From the NCBI GenBank assembly GCA_002483345.1, contig DLHS01000016.1, positions 1 to 64,000 of the forward strand: DNA of 64,000 nt, given 5' to 3'. Shown here one piece after another: positions 1 through 8,521 of this stretch. The DNA comes from Bacteroidetes bacterium UBA7662. GTDB taxonomy: Bacteria; Bacteroidota; Bacteroidia; UBA7662. The notes beneath the pieces are model-generated. The model did no database searches, had not been told where the DNA came from, and saw only the letters and a list, made by a program, of their open reading frames with translations. Position 1 is the stretch's first letter; each line of letters starts with the position of its first letter. The position numbers and the translations under genes are program-made.

Positions 1-345
1 GTTGCCATCAAAACGCGGACGGTCATTGCCACCTTCACGAGGTGTCCACGGACGACGTTCGCCGCCTTCGCGGTTGTCGTAACGCGGACGGTCATTGCCG
101 CCTTCACGAGGCGTCCAGGGGCGTCGGTCACCCTCGCTGTTGCGTGAACGCATTTCGCGGGGGCGGTCATCTCCACCTTCCAGGTCTTTACGAAGTATTC
201 GGTTTTTTTGAGATTCTGTACCCGATTCAAGGGTATTCAGTTCATCCTGCAGTTTTTTAAGGCGATCAGCTCTTGTAAGATTAGAGCCCTGCTCATCGTT
301 TCGCCGGTTGCGGTCATCACGACCGGATTCATTTCTGGCGTCCAT
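1..345 (-). CDS. RluB-type 23S rRNA pseudouridine synthase, N-terminal part (runs off left edge)
   Basis: A reading frame open from an ATG at 345 to the window edge gives 115 residues with no stop. It is extremely rich in Arg, Asp, Gly, Glu, Asn and Pro, and its distal part is built from 23-residue repeats (core RRPWTPREGGNDRPR). No catalytic domain is in view. In Bacteroidota the gene next to scpB is commonly an RluB-like pseudouridine synthase whose S4 and catalytic domains follow just such a disordered basic extension, so the assignment is mainly contextual. It lies 35 bases downstream of scpB on the same strand and is probably cotranscribed. An unrelated RGD-rich RNA-binding protein is the alternative. 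Confidence 0.6.
   Translation of the reverse strand, partial: MDARNESGRDDRNRRNDEQGSNLTRADRLKKLQDELNTLESGTESQKNRILRKDLEGGDDRPREMRSRNSEGDRRPWTPREGGNDRPRYDNREGGERRPWTPREGGNDRPRFDGN
12..149 (-). repeat. Two tandem 69-bp coding repeats
   Basis: Two adjacent copies, 12-80 and 81-149, each begin with AACGCGGACGGTCATTGCC on the plus strand. They encode the 23-residue Arg/Gly-rich unit of the partial RluB-like protein. The first half of each copy is nearly identical and the second half is diverged. Further copies may lie beyond the left edge. Confidence 0.75.
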
Positions 346-380
346 CAGAAAATATTAAATATGAAACGCAAAGATACGGA

Positions 381-965
381 TTATTCTTCGTTTTCCGAAT
401 TTCCGATTGAATTATCCTGATTATCAAGCTCTTTGAGCTGCGGAAGCTCTTCCATGGAATTGATACCGAAATACTCCATAAATTGTTCAGATGTACTGTA
501 AATCAGTGGCCGGCCGGGACCATTGCTTTTACCGCTGATCACGATCAGTTTGCGTTCAAGCAGACGTTGGATGCTGTAATCGCAGTTTACACCTCTGATA
601 TGCTCCAGTTCAGATTTGGTAACCGGCTGTTTGTAGGCAATAATGGATAAAGTTTCCAGAGCAGCCTGAGAAAGTCGTTTTTTGGAGCGTTCTGTCATGG
701 CAAGGGTGAGCAGGGGCTGAAAGCTCTTTTTCGTTAAAAAAAGATAACCACCCCCTGTTTTGACTAATTCAAATCCCAGGGTTGCCTGTTCATATTCTGT
801 CAGCAAATACTGCAGATAGACCTCCATTTCTGACTCAGAAACATCAATCTCATGGTACTGAGAAAGGATTTTAGCCAGTTCGGTCGCAGGCAGCGGTTGT
901 TCGGAGGCAAAGATAAGCGCCTCCACTTCGGCCCTCAGTTCGGGATATGCTCCAAGTGTTTCCAT
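381..965 (-). CDS. scpB: Segregation and condensation protein ScpB
   Basis: The 194-residue product matches ScpB, the winged-helix partner of the kleisin ScpA in the SMC-ScpAB complex that organises and segregates the chromosome. Family features are the N-terminal EALIFASEQPL segment (residues about 15-25) and the central LSQAALETLSIIAYKQPVTK segment followed by IRGVNCDYSIQRLLERKLI, which together form two winged-helix domains. The acidic tail is typical of the family. The ATG at 965 follows an exact TAGATTTG box at 986-979, so little or no leader is expected. The rluB-like gene lies 35 bases downstream. Confidence 0.93.
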   Translation of the reverse strand: METLGAYPELRAEVEALIFASEQPLPATELAKILSQYHEIDVSESEMEVYLQYLLTEYEQATLGFELVKTGGGYLFLTKKSFQPLLTLAMTERSKKRLSQAALETLSIIAYKQPVTKSELEHIRGVNCDYSIQRLLERKLIVISGKSNGPGRPLIYSTSEQFMEYFGINSMEELPQLKELDNQDNSIGNSENEE

Positions 966-978
966 GCAGAATAGGCGA

Positions 979-986
979 CAAATCTA
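979..986 (-). promoter_or_regulatory. Putative Bacteroidota -7 box for scpB
   Basis: The minus strand reads TAGATTTG, an exact TAnnTTTG match, ending 13 bases before the scpB start at 965. No good TTTG -33 element was found at the usual 19-21 base spacing, so this call rests on the -7 box alone. Confidence 0.4.
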
Positions 987-1031
987 TTAATTTTAGCTTG
1001 CCTAATGCGAAACCAAATCAGGCATTCTGCT

Positions 1032-3092
1032 ATGAAAAAAAATATCAAACCCCTTTTGCTGGCCATGTTTGCACTTGCCATGGTGGCCTGTTCCACCGGA
1101 GAAAAAGAGAAGGAAGTATCCGAAGAACCCTTTGAAGTAAAGGTTGACCAATTCGCCGACCTGCAGATTCTGCGGTACCGGATTCCCGGCTTCGACTCCT
1201 TGTCCTTGCAGCAGAAAGAGCTGCTTTACTACCTGAGTGAAGCTGCCAAAGCCGGCCGCGACATCATCTGGGACCAGAACTACAAGTATAATCTGGTCGT
1301 GCGCCGTACCCTCGAACAGCTTGTAGAACATTATGAAGGCGACCGCAACGCGCCTGAGTTTGCCAGTTTTATGGAGTACACCAAAAGGGTGTGGTTCAGC
1401 AACGGCATTCACCACCATTACAGCACTAAAAAAATAATGCCGGAATTCACTGAGGCGTATTTTGAAAGCCTGGTGAGTGGTTCTCCGAAAGCCGCTTTCC
1501 CCACCTTCGAAAGTGTGGCTGATGCCGCAGGACTTGTGAGTTTTCTGAAACCCATTTTATTCGACCCGACTGTTGCCGCCAAAAGAGTCAACCAGGATCC
1601 TGAGGTTGACAATGTGGTTGCTTCTGCCAACAACTTTTACGAAGGTGTAACCAAGGCGGAAGTAGAATCCTACTATGCCAAAGTGAAAGACAAAAACGAC
1701 AAAACACCCATCTGGTACGGCCTCAATTCGAAGCTTGTCAAAGAAAACGGCCAGCTGGTTGAAAAAACCTGGAAATCGGGTGGCATGTATGGGGCTGCCA
1801 TTGATAAAATCATCTACTGGCTCGAAAAGGCCAGCGTGGTGGCGGAGAACGAAAAACAGCAAACAGCCCTCAGGCTGCTGATTGAATACTACAAAACAGG
1901 CGACCTGCGCACCTGGGATGCCTACAACATCGCCTGGGTAGCTGATACTGAATCGATGATTGATGTGGTCAACGGCTTCATAGAAGTGTACGGCGATGCT
2001 CTCGGCATGCGTGCCTCCTATGAATCGGTGGTGTCTGTCCGCGATATGGAAGCTACCAAACGCATCAAAGCCATCGGTGATCAGGCCCAGTGGTTCGAAG
2101 ACAATTCCCCGCTCGACCCTGCTCATAAAAAAGATACCGTGACCGGCATCTCCGCCAAAGTCATCCTGGCGGTACAGGAAGCCGGTGATGCCGCGCCTTC
2201 GACCCCTATCGGCATCAACCTGCCGAATTCCGACTGGATTCGTAAGGACATCGGCTCCAAATCCGTTTCACTTGGAAACATTGTAGGCGCTTACGATGAA
2301 GTAGCTTCCAAAGGCAGCTCTATTGAAGAATTCGCCTTCAGCCAGGAAGAAATCGACCGTTCCCGTAAATACGGCGCGCTGGCCGGCGCACTGCATACCG
2401 ATATGCATGAAGTCATCGGCCATGCTTCCGGCAAGCTCAATCCCGGCGTTGGCACCCCCAAGGAAACCCTTGTCATATATGCCTCCACCCTCGAAGAAGC
2501 CCGTGCCGACCTGGTGGCCCTGTACTACCTGATGGACGAAAAACTCATACAGTTAGGCGTCATGCCATCGCTCGAAGTGGGTAAAGCCGAATACGACAGC
2601 TATATCCGCAACGGTCTGATGCTGCAACTGCGGAGAATCGACGAAGGCGACAATCTCGAAGAATCACACATGCGCAACCGCCAGATGATTGCTGCCTGGG
2701 CCCTGGAAAAAGGGGCAGCCGAAAAGGTGATTGAGCGCAAAATGAAAGACGGTAAATCCTATTTCGTGGTGAACGATTACATCAAGCTCCGGGCATTGTT
2801 CGGTCAGTTGCTGCGTGAAATCCAGCGCATCAAAAGCGAAGGCGATTTCAAGGCAGGTCAGGCACTGGTAGAAACCTACGGCGTAAAAGTGGATCAGGCG
2901 CTGCTGAAAGAAGTAAAGGAGCGTTACCAGAAAATCCAGTCGGCCCCCTATTCAGGCTTTATGCAACCGAAACTCACCGCGGTGATGAAGGATGGTAAAG
3001 TAGTGGATGTGCAGGTGACCTATCCCGGCGACTTTGTGGAGCAGATGATGGAGTTCGGCAAAGAGAACAGTCATTTGCCACACATCAACTAA
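1032..3092 (+). CDS. DPP III-like zinc dipeptidyl peptidase (family M49), lipoprotein
   Basis: This 686-residue metallopeptidase would remove dipeptides from the N-termini of oligopeptides. It has the M49 zinc motif HEVIGH (residues 459-464) and the second motif EEARAD (488-493) that supplies the third zinc ligand, at the spacing expected for the family. The ATG at 1032 is preferred to one at 1005 because it gives a clean lipoprotein signal: basic MKK, a hydrophobic stretch and Cys20 in an MVAC lipobox. The mature protein is therefore probably membrane-anchored and facing the periplasm. It is divergent from scpB and stands alone, ending at a terminator inside an inverted repeat. Confidence 0.9.
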   Translation: MKKNIKPLLLAMFALAMVACSTGEKEKEVSEEPFEVKVDQFADLQILRYRIPGFDSLSLQQKELLYYLSEAAKAGRDIIWDQNYKYNLVVRRTLEQLVEHYEGDRNAPEFASFMEYTKRVWFSNGIHHHYSTKKIMPEFTEAYFESLVSGSPKAAFPTFESVADAAGLVSFLKPILFDPTVAAKRVNQDPEVDNVVASANNFYEGVTKAEVESYYAKVKDKNDKTPIWYGLNSKLVKENGQLVEKTWKSGGMYGAAIDKIIYWLEKASVVAENEKQQTALRLLIEYYKTGDLRTWDAYNIAWVADTESMIDVVNGFIEVYGDALGMRASYESVVSVRDMEATKRIKAIGDQAQWFEDNSPLDPAHKKDTVTGISAKVILAVQEAGDAAPSTPIGINLPNSDWIRKDIGSKSVSLGNIVGAYDEVASKGSSIEEFAFSQEEIDRSRKYGALAGALHTDMHEVIGHASGKLNPGVGTPKETLVIYASTLEEARADLVALYYLMDEKLIQLGVMPSLEVGKAEYDSYIRNGLMLQLRRIDEGDNLEESHMRNRQMIAAWALEKGAAEKVIERKMKDGKSYFVVNDYIKLRALFGQLLREIQRIKSEGDFKAGQALVETYGVKVDQALLKEVKERYQKIQSAPYSGFMQPKLTAVMKDGKVVDVQVTYPGDFVEQMMEFGKENSHLPHIN

Positions 3093-3099
3093 CCACTCC

Positions 3100-3204
3100 G
3101 CGAACCTCTGCAAACTCAGTGAAATCTGTGTTAAATAAGACTGCCTCTCCTAGGGGCGGTCTTTTTTGTTAAACGCAGATTTCACTGAGTTTGCAGAGGT
3201 TCAC
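3100..3204. repeat. Long inverted repeat with internal terminator
   Basis: Left arm 3100-3134 and right arm 3169-3204 are near-perfect reverse complements (about 35 bp, one extra base and a couple of substitutions). The arm contains CAAACTCAGTGAAATCTG. The 34-base spacer holds a terminator-like stem. The element fills the space between the convergent DPP III and GT2 genes. It resembles dispersed intergenic palindromes rather than a mobile element with its own gene. Confidence 0.85.
3138..3167 (+). terminator. Rho-independent terminator after DPP III
   Basis: AGACTGCC pairs with GGCGGTCT (one wobble pair) across 3138-3162 and is followed by six T residues. It serves the plus-strand DPP III gene and lies within the larger inverted repeat. 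Confidence 0.7.
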
Positions 3205-3212
3205 AGAGGATA

Positions 3213-4049
3213 TCAGGAGCGGCTGCCTTTGAAGGCCCGGACGTCTGCCAGTAAATAATCCATCTCTTCCTTTGACCATTTCTCTTCCAGGCGGATGAGG
3301 TTGGCGCTGTCGGCGAAGGCCGGAGGGCGGGCTTTGAGGGTGAGTCGTTCGAAATGGTGATGAAAAACACCCAGCACAATGTGGATGGGTTGTATATCAC
3401 CCTGCTCCAGAGAACGTTTTTTGGAGCGCAAATAGAGATCAAAATCGGCAGCCTGTATTCTTTCATCCCACAAACCGAGCAAATCAATGGCCTTGCGGGA
3501 GCAAACAATGCTGTGTCCGGAAAAACCTTCCAGCACATCGGTTCCGAAACGTTGCTGCCTTTGGGCACAAAACCGCTCCCAGTTTCCGTACATCAGCCGA
3601 TGTCGGAACCGCAGCGCGTTTTCGCCCACTCCGAGCCATTTCGTCATCCCTTTGATCCACTTCCACTGCCTTCTGAAACGCCGGGTTACCCGGGCCGATT
3701 CGGCCCTTTCGATGGCGGCAGGACATACCAGGTCGAGCTGGTGCTGCCCCATGGCAGCCAGCAGGCCTTTGTCCCAACCGGGCGCTACCACAATGTCGTT
3801 GTTGAGAAAGGCGAAATAATCATATTGTGCTGCCCGGATGCCCTGGTTTTGGGTGTAGGGGTAGCTGTAGTTGGCAGGATTCCTGATAACCCGGGCCCCT
3901 TTACTTTCAAAAAATGCCGGACTGCCATCGGTAGAGCCGTTGTCAAGAATAATCAGTTCATACGGCAGGGTGCTGTAACGTTCCAGGCTTTCGACAAATA
4001 CCTTGTTGATGGGCAACTGGTTGTAAATGGCAGTGATGATGCTGATCAT
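3213..4049 (-). CDS. Family 2 glycosyltransferase
   Basis: The 278-residue protein has the GT2 (GT-A fold) N-terminus: ISIITAIYN at residues 2-10, then LDNGSTDGSP near 35-44 for nucleotide binding, and a DxD-like FLNNDIVV near 80-87. A later stretch, DERIQAADFDLYLR, resembles the acceptor-side ED motif. The closest general resemblance is to rhamnosyltransferase-like GT2 enzymes; donor and acceptor cannot be read from the sequence. It lacks clear membrane segments and would act at the cytoplasmic face. It is divergent from the ABC exporter and ends beside the inverted repeat. Confidence 0.85.
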   Translation of the reverse strand: MISIITAIYNQLPINKVFVESLERYSTLPYELIILDNGSTDGSPAFFESKGARVIRNPANYSYPYTQNQGIRAAQYDYFAFLNNDIVVAPGWDKGLLAAMGQHQLDLVCPAAIERAESARVTRRFRRQWKWIKGMTKWLGVGENALRFRHRLMYGNWERFCAQRQQRFGTDVLEGFSGHSIVCSRKAIDLLGLWDERIQAADFDLYLRSKKRSLEQGDIQPIHIVLGVFHHHFERLTLKARPPAFADSANLIRLEEKWSKEEMDYLLADVRAFKGSRS

Positions 4050-4059
4050 AGGGCGTGCT

Positions 4060-4067
4060 CAAAGATA
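4060..4067 (-). promoter_or_regulatory. Putative -7 box for the GT2 gene at 3213-4049
   Basis: The minus strand reads TATCTTTG, an exact TAnnTTTG match, ending 10 bases before the ATG at 4049. The implied leader is only a few bases long. Confidence 0.45.
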
Positions 4068-4136
4068 TGATTCGCTGTTAAAAACCCATACAGCCTCTTC
4101 GTTCACATTTAGACGGCTTAAATTCGGTACAAATCC

Positions 4137-4144
4137 TACATTTG
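4137..4144 (+). promoter_or_regulatory. Putative -7 box for the ABC exporter, leaderless arrangement
   Basis: TACATTTG exactly matches TAnnTTTG and ends 4 bases before the GTG start at 4149. Transcription would begin at or next to the start codon. Confidence 0.5.
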
Positions 4145-4148
4145 TGAC

Positions 4149-5972
4149 GTGAGGACCTACTTCAGGATACTGGCATTTGCCCGCCCGCTCCGGAATTTTT
4201 TGCCGCGTTATGTCATACTGGCCATACTGGGTGTGATTTTCGGCATTTTTAATTTCACCCTGCTGATTCCGTTGCTGAACATCATCTTCGGCACGGTTAC
4301 CCAGCCGGAAGTATTGACAGAACCTGTGTTCGACTGGAGTCTGAACTGGATCAAAGATTACTTCAATTACCACTTCCTGCACATTTTCAGCACCTACGGA
4401 CAAGCTGCCGCCCTGAAATTCGTCTGTGCCATTGTGGTTGTTTCCTTCTTCTTCTCCAATGTTTTCCGTTACTGGAGCCAGCGGGTGCTCACCGGCATGC
4501 GGACGCTGGTGGTAAAAAAAATCCGCCAGGCCCTGTTCGATCATCTCATCAAGCTGAATGTGCGTTATTTCCACGGCCAGCGCAAGGGAGATCTGATTTC
4601 GGTGCTGTCGAACGATGTGACGGAAATCGAAAATTCCGTTGTCAGTAGTATACAGGTCATTTTCAGAGAACCCCTGCTGCTGATAGGGTATGTGGTGCTG
4701 CTGTTTATGATATCGGTGAAGCTGACCCTCTTCAGTTTTCTGGTGCTACCCGTTTCCGCCCTCATCATCAGTGCCATTTCACGCAAGCTGAAGCGCGATT
4801 CGAAAAAGGGGCAGACCCTGCTTGGGAACATCCTCAGTGTGATAGAAGAGAGCATCACCGGTATCCGCATCATCAAGGCCTTTAATGCCCAGGAGCATAC
4901 CCGCCGGAAGTTTGAAGTGCAGAACCATGGCTACCGCCAGATTCTCAAAAAAATCTGGAACCGCAAGGAACTGGCTTCGCCTTTGTCGGAATTTCTCGGC
5001 GTAACCATGATAGTGGGCATCATACTGTATGGCGGTATGCTGGTAATAGCAGGCCAGAGCGAACTCAGCGGCAGTGCCTTCATTACGTACATCATCCTTT
5101 ATTCGCAATTGCTGGTCCCTGCCAAGGCCATTACCGGCACTGTGACCAATATACAGCGTGGCCTGGCTGCCGCCGACCGGGTTTTTGCCATCCTTGAAGC
5201 GGAAAATCCTATCCGGCAACCTGAAAACGCCGTTCCCCTGCCCGATTTTAAGGAAAGCATTGAATTCAGAAATGTAAGCTTCCGCTACGGGCAGGAAGCC
5301 GTCCTTAAAAACATCAACCTGACCATCAAAAAAGGACAGATGGTGGCACTGGTAGGCCCCAGCGGCAGTGGTAAAAGTACGCTCGCCGATTTGCTGCCCC
5401 GTTTCCTCGACCCCACCGAAGGTGATGTGCTCATCGACGGCATCTCCCTCCGCAAGGCCAACATCTACGACATCCGCCAGCTGATGGGCATCGTTACCCA
5501 GGAAAGCATTCTGTTCAACGACAGCATCGCGGCCAATATCGCCTTTGGTGTCGACAACCCTTCGCCGGAAGCCGTAGCCGAGGCCGCCCGCATCGCCAAT
5601 GCGGATGGTTTTATCTCACAGCTGGAAGACGGGTACGATACCTCTATCGGCGACCGCGGTGGCCGGCTCAGTGGCGGCCAGCGCCAGCGCATCAGCATCG
5701 CCCGGGCTGTCTTCAAAAATCCGCCCATCCTCATCCTCGACGAAGCCACCTCCGCCCTCGATACCGAATCGGAAAAGCAAGTACAGGATGCCCTCACCCA
5801 CCTTATGGAACACCGCACCAGCCTTGTCATCGCCCACCGGCTGAGCACCATACAACACGCCGACCACATTGTTTTGTTGCAGGAAGGAGAGATTGTGGAG
5901 CAAGGAACCCACCTCGAGCTGATGAGCAAGGGGGGCGCCTACCACCGGCTCATCACCCTGCAACAACTCTGA
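4149..5972 (+). CDS. MsbA-like ABC exporter (fused membrane and ATPase domains)
   Basis: The 607-residue half-transporter has an N-terminal six-helix membrane domain (about residues 15-330) and a C-terminal ATPase domain. Visible motifs are Walker A GPSGSGKST (403-411), Q-loop VTQES, signature LSGGQ (507-511), Walker B ILILDEATSALD (near 530) and the H-loop AHRLS. As a homodimer it would flip lipid A-like or other amphiphilic substrates across the inner membrane. The GTG start at 4149 is chosen because no upstream ATG is in frame and a -7 box lies 4 bases away. The substrate is not certain, and lipid or drug export are both possible. Confidence 0.9.
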   Translation: MRTYFRILAFARPLRNFLPRYVILAILGVIFGIFNFTLLIPLLNIIFGTVTQPEVLTEPVFDWSLNWIKDYFNYHFLHIFSTYGQAAALKFVCAIVVVSFFFSNVFRYWSQRVLTGMRTLVVKKIRQALFDHLIKLNVRYFHGQRKGDLISVLSNDVTEIENSVVSSIQVIFREPLLLIGYVVLLFMISVKLTLFSFLVLPVSALIISAISRKLKRDSKKGQTLLGNILSVIEESITGIRIIKAFNAQEHTRRKFEVQNHGYRQILKKIWNRKELASPLSEFLGVTMIVGIILYGGMLVIAGQSELSGSAFITYIILYSQLLVPAKAITGTVTNIQRGLAAADRVFAILEAENPIRQPENAVPLPDFKESIEFRNVSFRYGQEAVLKNINLTIKKGQMVALVGPSGSGKSTLADLLPRFLDPTEGDVLIDGISLRKANIYDIRQLMGIVTQESILFNDSIAANIAFGVDNPSPEAVAEAARIANADGFISQLEDGYDTSIGDRGGRLSGGQRQRISIARAVFKNPPILILDEATSALDTESEKQVQDALTHLMEHRTSLVIAHRLSTIQHADHIVLLQEGEIVEQGTHLELMSKGGAYHRLITLQQL

Positions 5973-6013
5973 TTCACAGCTTTTTTTATATTTAACAGCT
6001 CAACCCCCCAAGC

Positions 6014-7294
6014 ATGCAAGTATCCCGGATGGCCGATACCCTCATCGGTTCAGAAATCATCAAACTGGCAGGTGAAATCAACCAGAAAATCCAGGCTGGT
6101 CAGGAAATTTACAATTTTACCATCGGTGATTTTGATCCTGCCGTCTTCCCTATACCGGAAGAACTCACCGAAGCCATCATCGCCGCCTATCAGGAGAGCC
6201 ATACCAATTATCCTGCTGCCAACGGGATGTTGGAAACCCGCAAAGCTGTTTCAGCCTTTCTGCAAAAGTACCAGCAACTCAGTTATGGCACGGAAGACAT
6301 CCTCATTTCCGGAGGTGCCCGGCCCTTGATTTACGCCATCTACCAAACCCTGCTCGACCCGGGCGATACGGTGATTTACCCGGTGCCTTCCTGGAACAAC
6401 AACCACTACTGCCACCTCACCCAGGCCAAGGGTATTGCCCTGGAAGTGACCGCCGAAGACAATTTTATGCCCAACGCGGCACAGCTTGCCCCCCATATTC
6501 AAACGGCCACCCTCATCGCCGTTTGTTCGCCCCTCAACCCCACCGGTACCATTTTCAGCAAGGAAGCCCTCAGCGCTATCTGCGACCTCATCCTGGCCGA
6601 AAACAAAAGGAGAGGTGCGGATCAGAAACCGGTTTACCTGATGTACGACCAGATTTACTGGACACTCACCTATGCCGGTGCCGAACATGCCGATCCGGTA
6701 AGCCTGCGCCCGGAAATGCGCGATTACACCATTTACGTAGATGGCATGTCGAAAGCCTTTGCAGCCACCGGCGTGCGGGTAGGCTGGAGTTTCGGCCCTC
6801 GGAAAGTCATCGACAAGATGAAATCCATCCTCAGCCACATCGGCGCCTGGGCACCCAAGGCTGAGCAGATGGCCACCGCCCGCTACCTGCAGGACACCAA
6901 GGCCGTCGACCGCTACCTGACCCGCTTCAGAGAAGAAATATACTTCCGTTTGCATGGCTTTTACCTTGGTTTTTCAGCCCTGGCAGCCAAAGGCTACCGG
7001 GTTCGTTGCATCGAGCCGCAGGCCGCCATCTACCTTACCATTCAACTCGACCTGGCCGGCAGCACCACCGCCGACGGCCGCAAACTGAACAACACCCGCG
7101 AAGTAACCGCCTACGTGCTCGACGAAGCCGGCATGGCCGTCGTGCCGTTTTACGCCTTCGGTGCCCCGGAGACCAGCAACTGGTACCGGCTCAGCGTGGG
7201 TACCTGCAAGCGGGAAGATGTGGCCAAAGCGCTTTCAAAGCTTGAAACGGCCCTTGAAAAGCTTACCCCTGCTGAAGTCCCGCTGAGCATTTGA
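6014..7294 (+). CDS. PLP-dependent class I/II aminotransferase
   Basis: This 426-residue fold-type I aminotransferase resembles aspartate aminotransferase-family enzymes. The PLP lysine is Lys247 in the context DGMSKAFAATGVRVGW; the substrate-binding CSPLNPTG motif (near 171-178) and the YDQIYW segment with the cofactor-contacting Asp/Tyr are present. The start at 6014 places the short N-terminal helix before the conserved FTIGDFDP. It follows the ABC exporter by 41 bases and may share its transcript. The amino-acid substrate cannot be told from sequence; the family includes aspartate, aromatic and prephenate aminotransferases. Confidence 0.87.
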   Translation: MQVSRMADTLIGSEIIKLAGEINQKIQAGQEIYNFTIGDFDPAVFPIPEELTEAIIAAYQESHTNYPAANGMLETRKAVSAFLQKYQQLSYGTEDILISGGARPLIYAIYQTLLDPGDTVIYPVPSWNNNHYCHLTQAKGIALEVTAEDNFMPNAAQLAPHIQTATLIAVCSPLNPTGTIFSKEALSAICDLILAENKRRGADQKPVYLMYDQIYWTLTYAGAEHADPVSLRPEMRDYTIYVDGMSKAFAATGVRVGWSFGPRKVIDKMKSILSHIGAWAPKAEQMATARYLQDTKAVDRYLTRFREEIYFRLHGFYLGFSALAAKGYRVRCIEPQAAIYLTIQLDLAGSTTADGRKLNNTREVTAYVLDEAGMAVVPFYAFGAPETSNWYRLSVGTCKREDVAKALSKLETALEKLTPAEVPLSI

Positions 7295-7340
7295 AACAAC
7301 TTTGTTTGAAACAAGTATGTTTCAAACAAAGTTGTTTCAA
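7291..7340. repeat. Perfect palindrome, 23-bp arms with 4-base loop
   Basis: The arm TTGAAACAACTTTGTTTGAA (continuing ACA) at 7291-7313 is exactly complementary to 7318-7340, with an AGTA loop. It begins at the stop codon of the aminotransferase and covers the likely -33 region of the ATPase gene. There is no T-tract, so it is not an ordinary terminator; an operator or processing site is more likely. The right arm can also pair with downstream bases to about 7351. Confidence 0.9.
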
Positions 7341-7362
7341 ACATACTTGTTACATACCTTTG
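7332..7362 (+). promoter_or_regulatory. Promoter of the AAA ATPase gene (leaderless)
   Basis: TTG at 7332-7334 and TACCTTTG at 7355-7362 are separated by 20 bases, fitting the Bacteroidota -33/-7 consensus (TTTG, TAnnTTTG). The box ends 4 bases before the ATG at 7367, so the transcript should start at the start codon. The -33 element lies inside the palindrome's right arm. Confidence 0.6.
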
Positions 7363-7366
7363 TGGT

Positions 7367-8506
7367 ATGCAGCATCCCTTTCCATACGGAACCATCGTGG
7401 ACGGCACCCATTTCGTGAACCGGGTGAAGGACCTTGAAAAGCTTTCCCGGACGCTGGCCAACGGGGTGAATACCGTGCTGATGTCGCCGCGCAGGTGGGG
7501 GAAAAGCTCCCTCATTCATGCGTTAGCCAGAAAAGAAGCTAAAAACAGCAGCATAAAATATTGCACCATCGACCTTTTCGCCGTCCGTACGGAGGAAGGC
7601 TTTTACGAGGCGCTGAGCAACGGCATCGTCAAAGGCGTATACAGCCGTACCGAACAGGCGCTGCAGGGCATTTCGAAATGGATGGGCATGATGCAGCCCA
7701 AAGTAAGTGTCGGGCAGCAGCCCGGACAAAACTTCGAGTTGAGCTTCGATTTCAGAATCCAGAAGCCCGACCCCGAGAAAGTCCTGAACCTGGCCGAAAA
7801 AATCGCGCGAGAGAAAAACATCCGCATCGTCATCTGCATCGATGAATTTCAGAACATCGAGTACCTCGACGATTCCCTGGCCTTCCAGAAACTGTTGCGT
7901 TCGTACTGGCAGCAGCACAAAAAGGTCACCTACCTCCTTTACGGCAGCAAAAGGCATATGCTCAGTCAGTTGTTTGAGAAACAGTCCTGGCCCTTTTACC
8001 GCTTTGGAGAAGTGATGTATCTCGAAAAAATCGCCGCGCCCGAATTTCAGGCCTACATCGTGCGACAGTTCCGCAAACACGGCAAAAAAATCACACCCCG
8101 ACAGGCCAACCGCATCATCGACCTGATGAACAATACCCCTTACCATGTGCAGCAGTTCGCCCACATTGTTTTTGATATGTGTGAAAAGGAGGTGACCGAC
8201 ACCCTGATTGAGATAGATGCCATCGCGGAGCTCTTTCAGCGCAACGACCAGTTGTACCGCCGCCTTTTTGAACAATTAAGCGGTATGCAGATCAACATGA
8301 TTCAGGTACTGGCCTTCGAAGATACCCGTCCGCTGAACTCCAGCGAAGTGCTGACGGAATATGGCCTGAAAAGCTCCGGAAACGTCTCCCGCGCCATGAA
8401 AGGGCTCGAAGACAAGGAAATCATCGACCGTTTCGGGAAGGAGATTGAATTTATTGATCCCGGTTTTAAGCTGTGGCTCCGGAAAAGAGCCGGGTTAAGC
8501 TATTAA
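7367..8506 (+). CDS. Solitary AAA-family ATPase (archaeal-type ATPase, PF01637-like)
   Basis: The 379-residue protein has a P-loop SPRRWGKSS (residues 40-48) and Walker B ICIDEFQ with Asp159-Glu160, followed by a sensor-like LYGSKRHML. The C-terminal ~80 residues read as a winged helix (LTEYGLKSSGNVSRAMKGLEDKEIIDRFG). This domain order is typical of the MNS/archaeal-ATPase group of STAND-related NTPases, which are numerous in Bacteroidota and mostly of unknown role. It is monocistronic, with a palindromic promoter suggesting self-control or DNA binding. A mobile-element or defence association is possible but nothing nearby supports it. Confidence 0.8.
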   Translation: MQHPFPYGTIVDGTHFVNRVKDLEKLSRTLANGVNTVLMSPRRWGKSSLIHALARKEAKNSSIKYCTIDLFAVRTEEGFYEALSNGIVKGVYSRTEQALQGISKWMGMMQPKVSVGQQPGQNFELSFDFRIQKPDPEKVLNLAEKIAREKNIRIVICIDEFQNIEYLDDSLAFQKLLRSYWQQHKKVTYLLYGSKRHMLSQLFEKQSWPFYRFGEVMYLEKIAAPEFQAYIVRQFRKHGKKITPRQANRIIDLMNNTPYHVQQFAHIVFDMCEKEVTDTLIEIDAIAELFQRNDQLYRRLFEQLSGMQINMIQVLAFEDTRPLNSSEVLTEYGLKSSGNVSRAMKGLEDKEIIDRFGKEIEFIDPGFKLWLRKRAGLSY

Positions 8507-8521
8507 CAGCGTGCGCCTGCC

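Noticed and set aside
42..260. A plus-strand frame over the first 260 bases
   Set aside because: The minus frame is open from an ATG to the edge and encodes regular 23-residue repeats matching the RluB-type extension next to scpB.
3100..3204. An insertion sequence remnant
   Set aside because: The spacer is only 34 bases and holds a terminator; no transposase fragment or target duplication was recognised.
3354..4070. A 238-codon plus-strand frame opposite the GT2 gene
   Set aside because: The minus strand encodes a clear GT2 enzyme with its motifs; the plus frame has no recognisable domain.
7291..7340. The palindrome as a transcription terminator for the aminotransferase
   Set aside because: It has no T-tract, is AT-rich in the stem and extends into the downstream promoter; an operator role fits better, though weak termination is not excluded.
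7523..8275. A 250-codon minus-strand frame across the AAA ATPase
   Set aside because: It is a shadow of the ATPase, which has intact Walker motifs and its own promoter.
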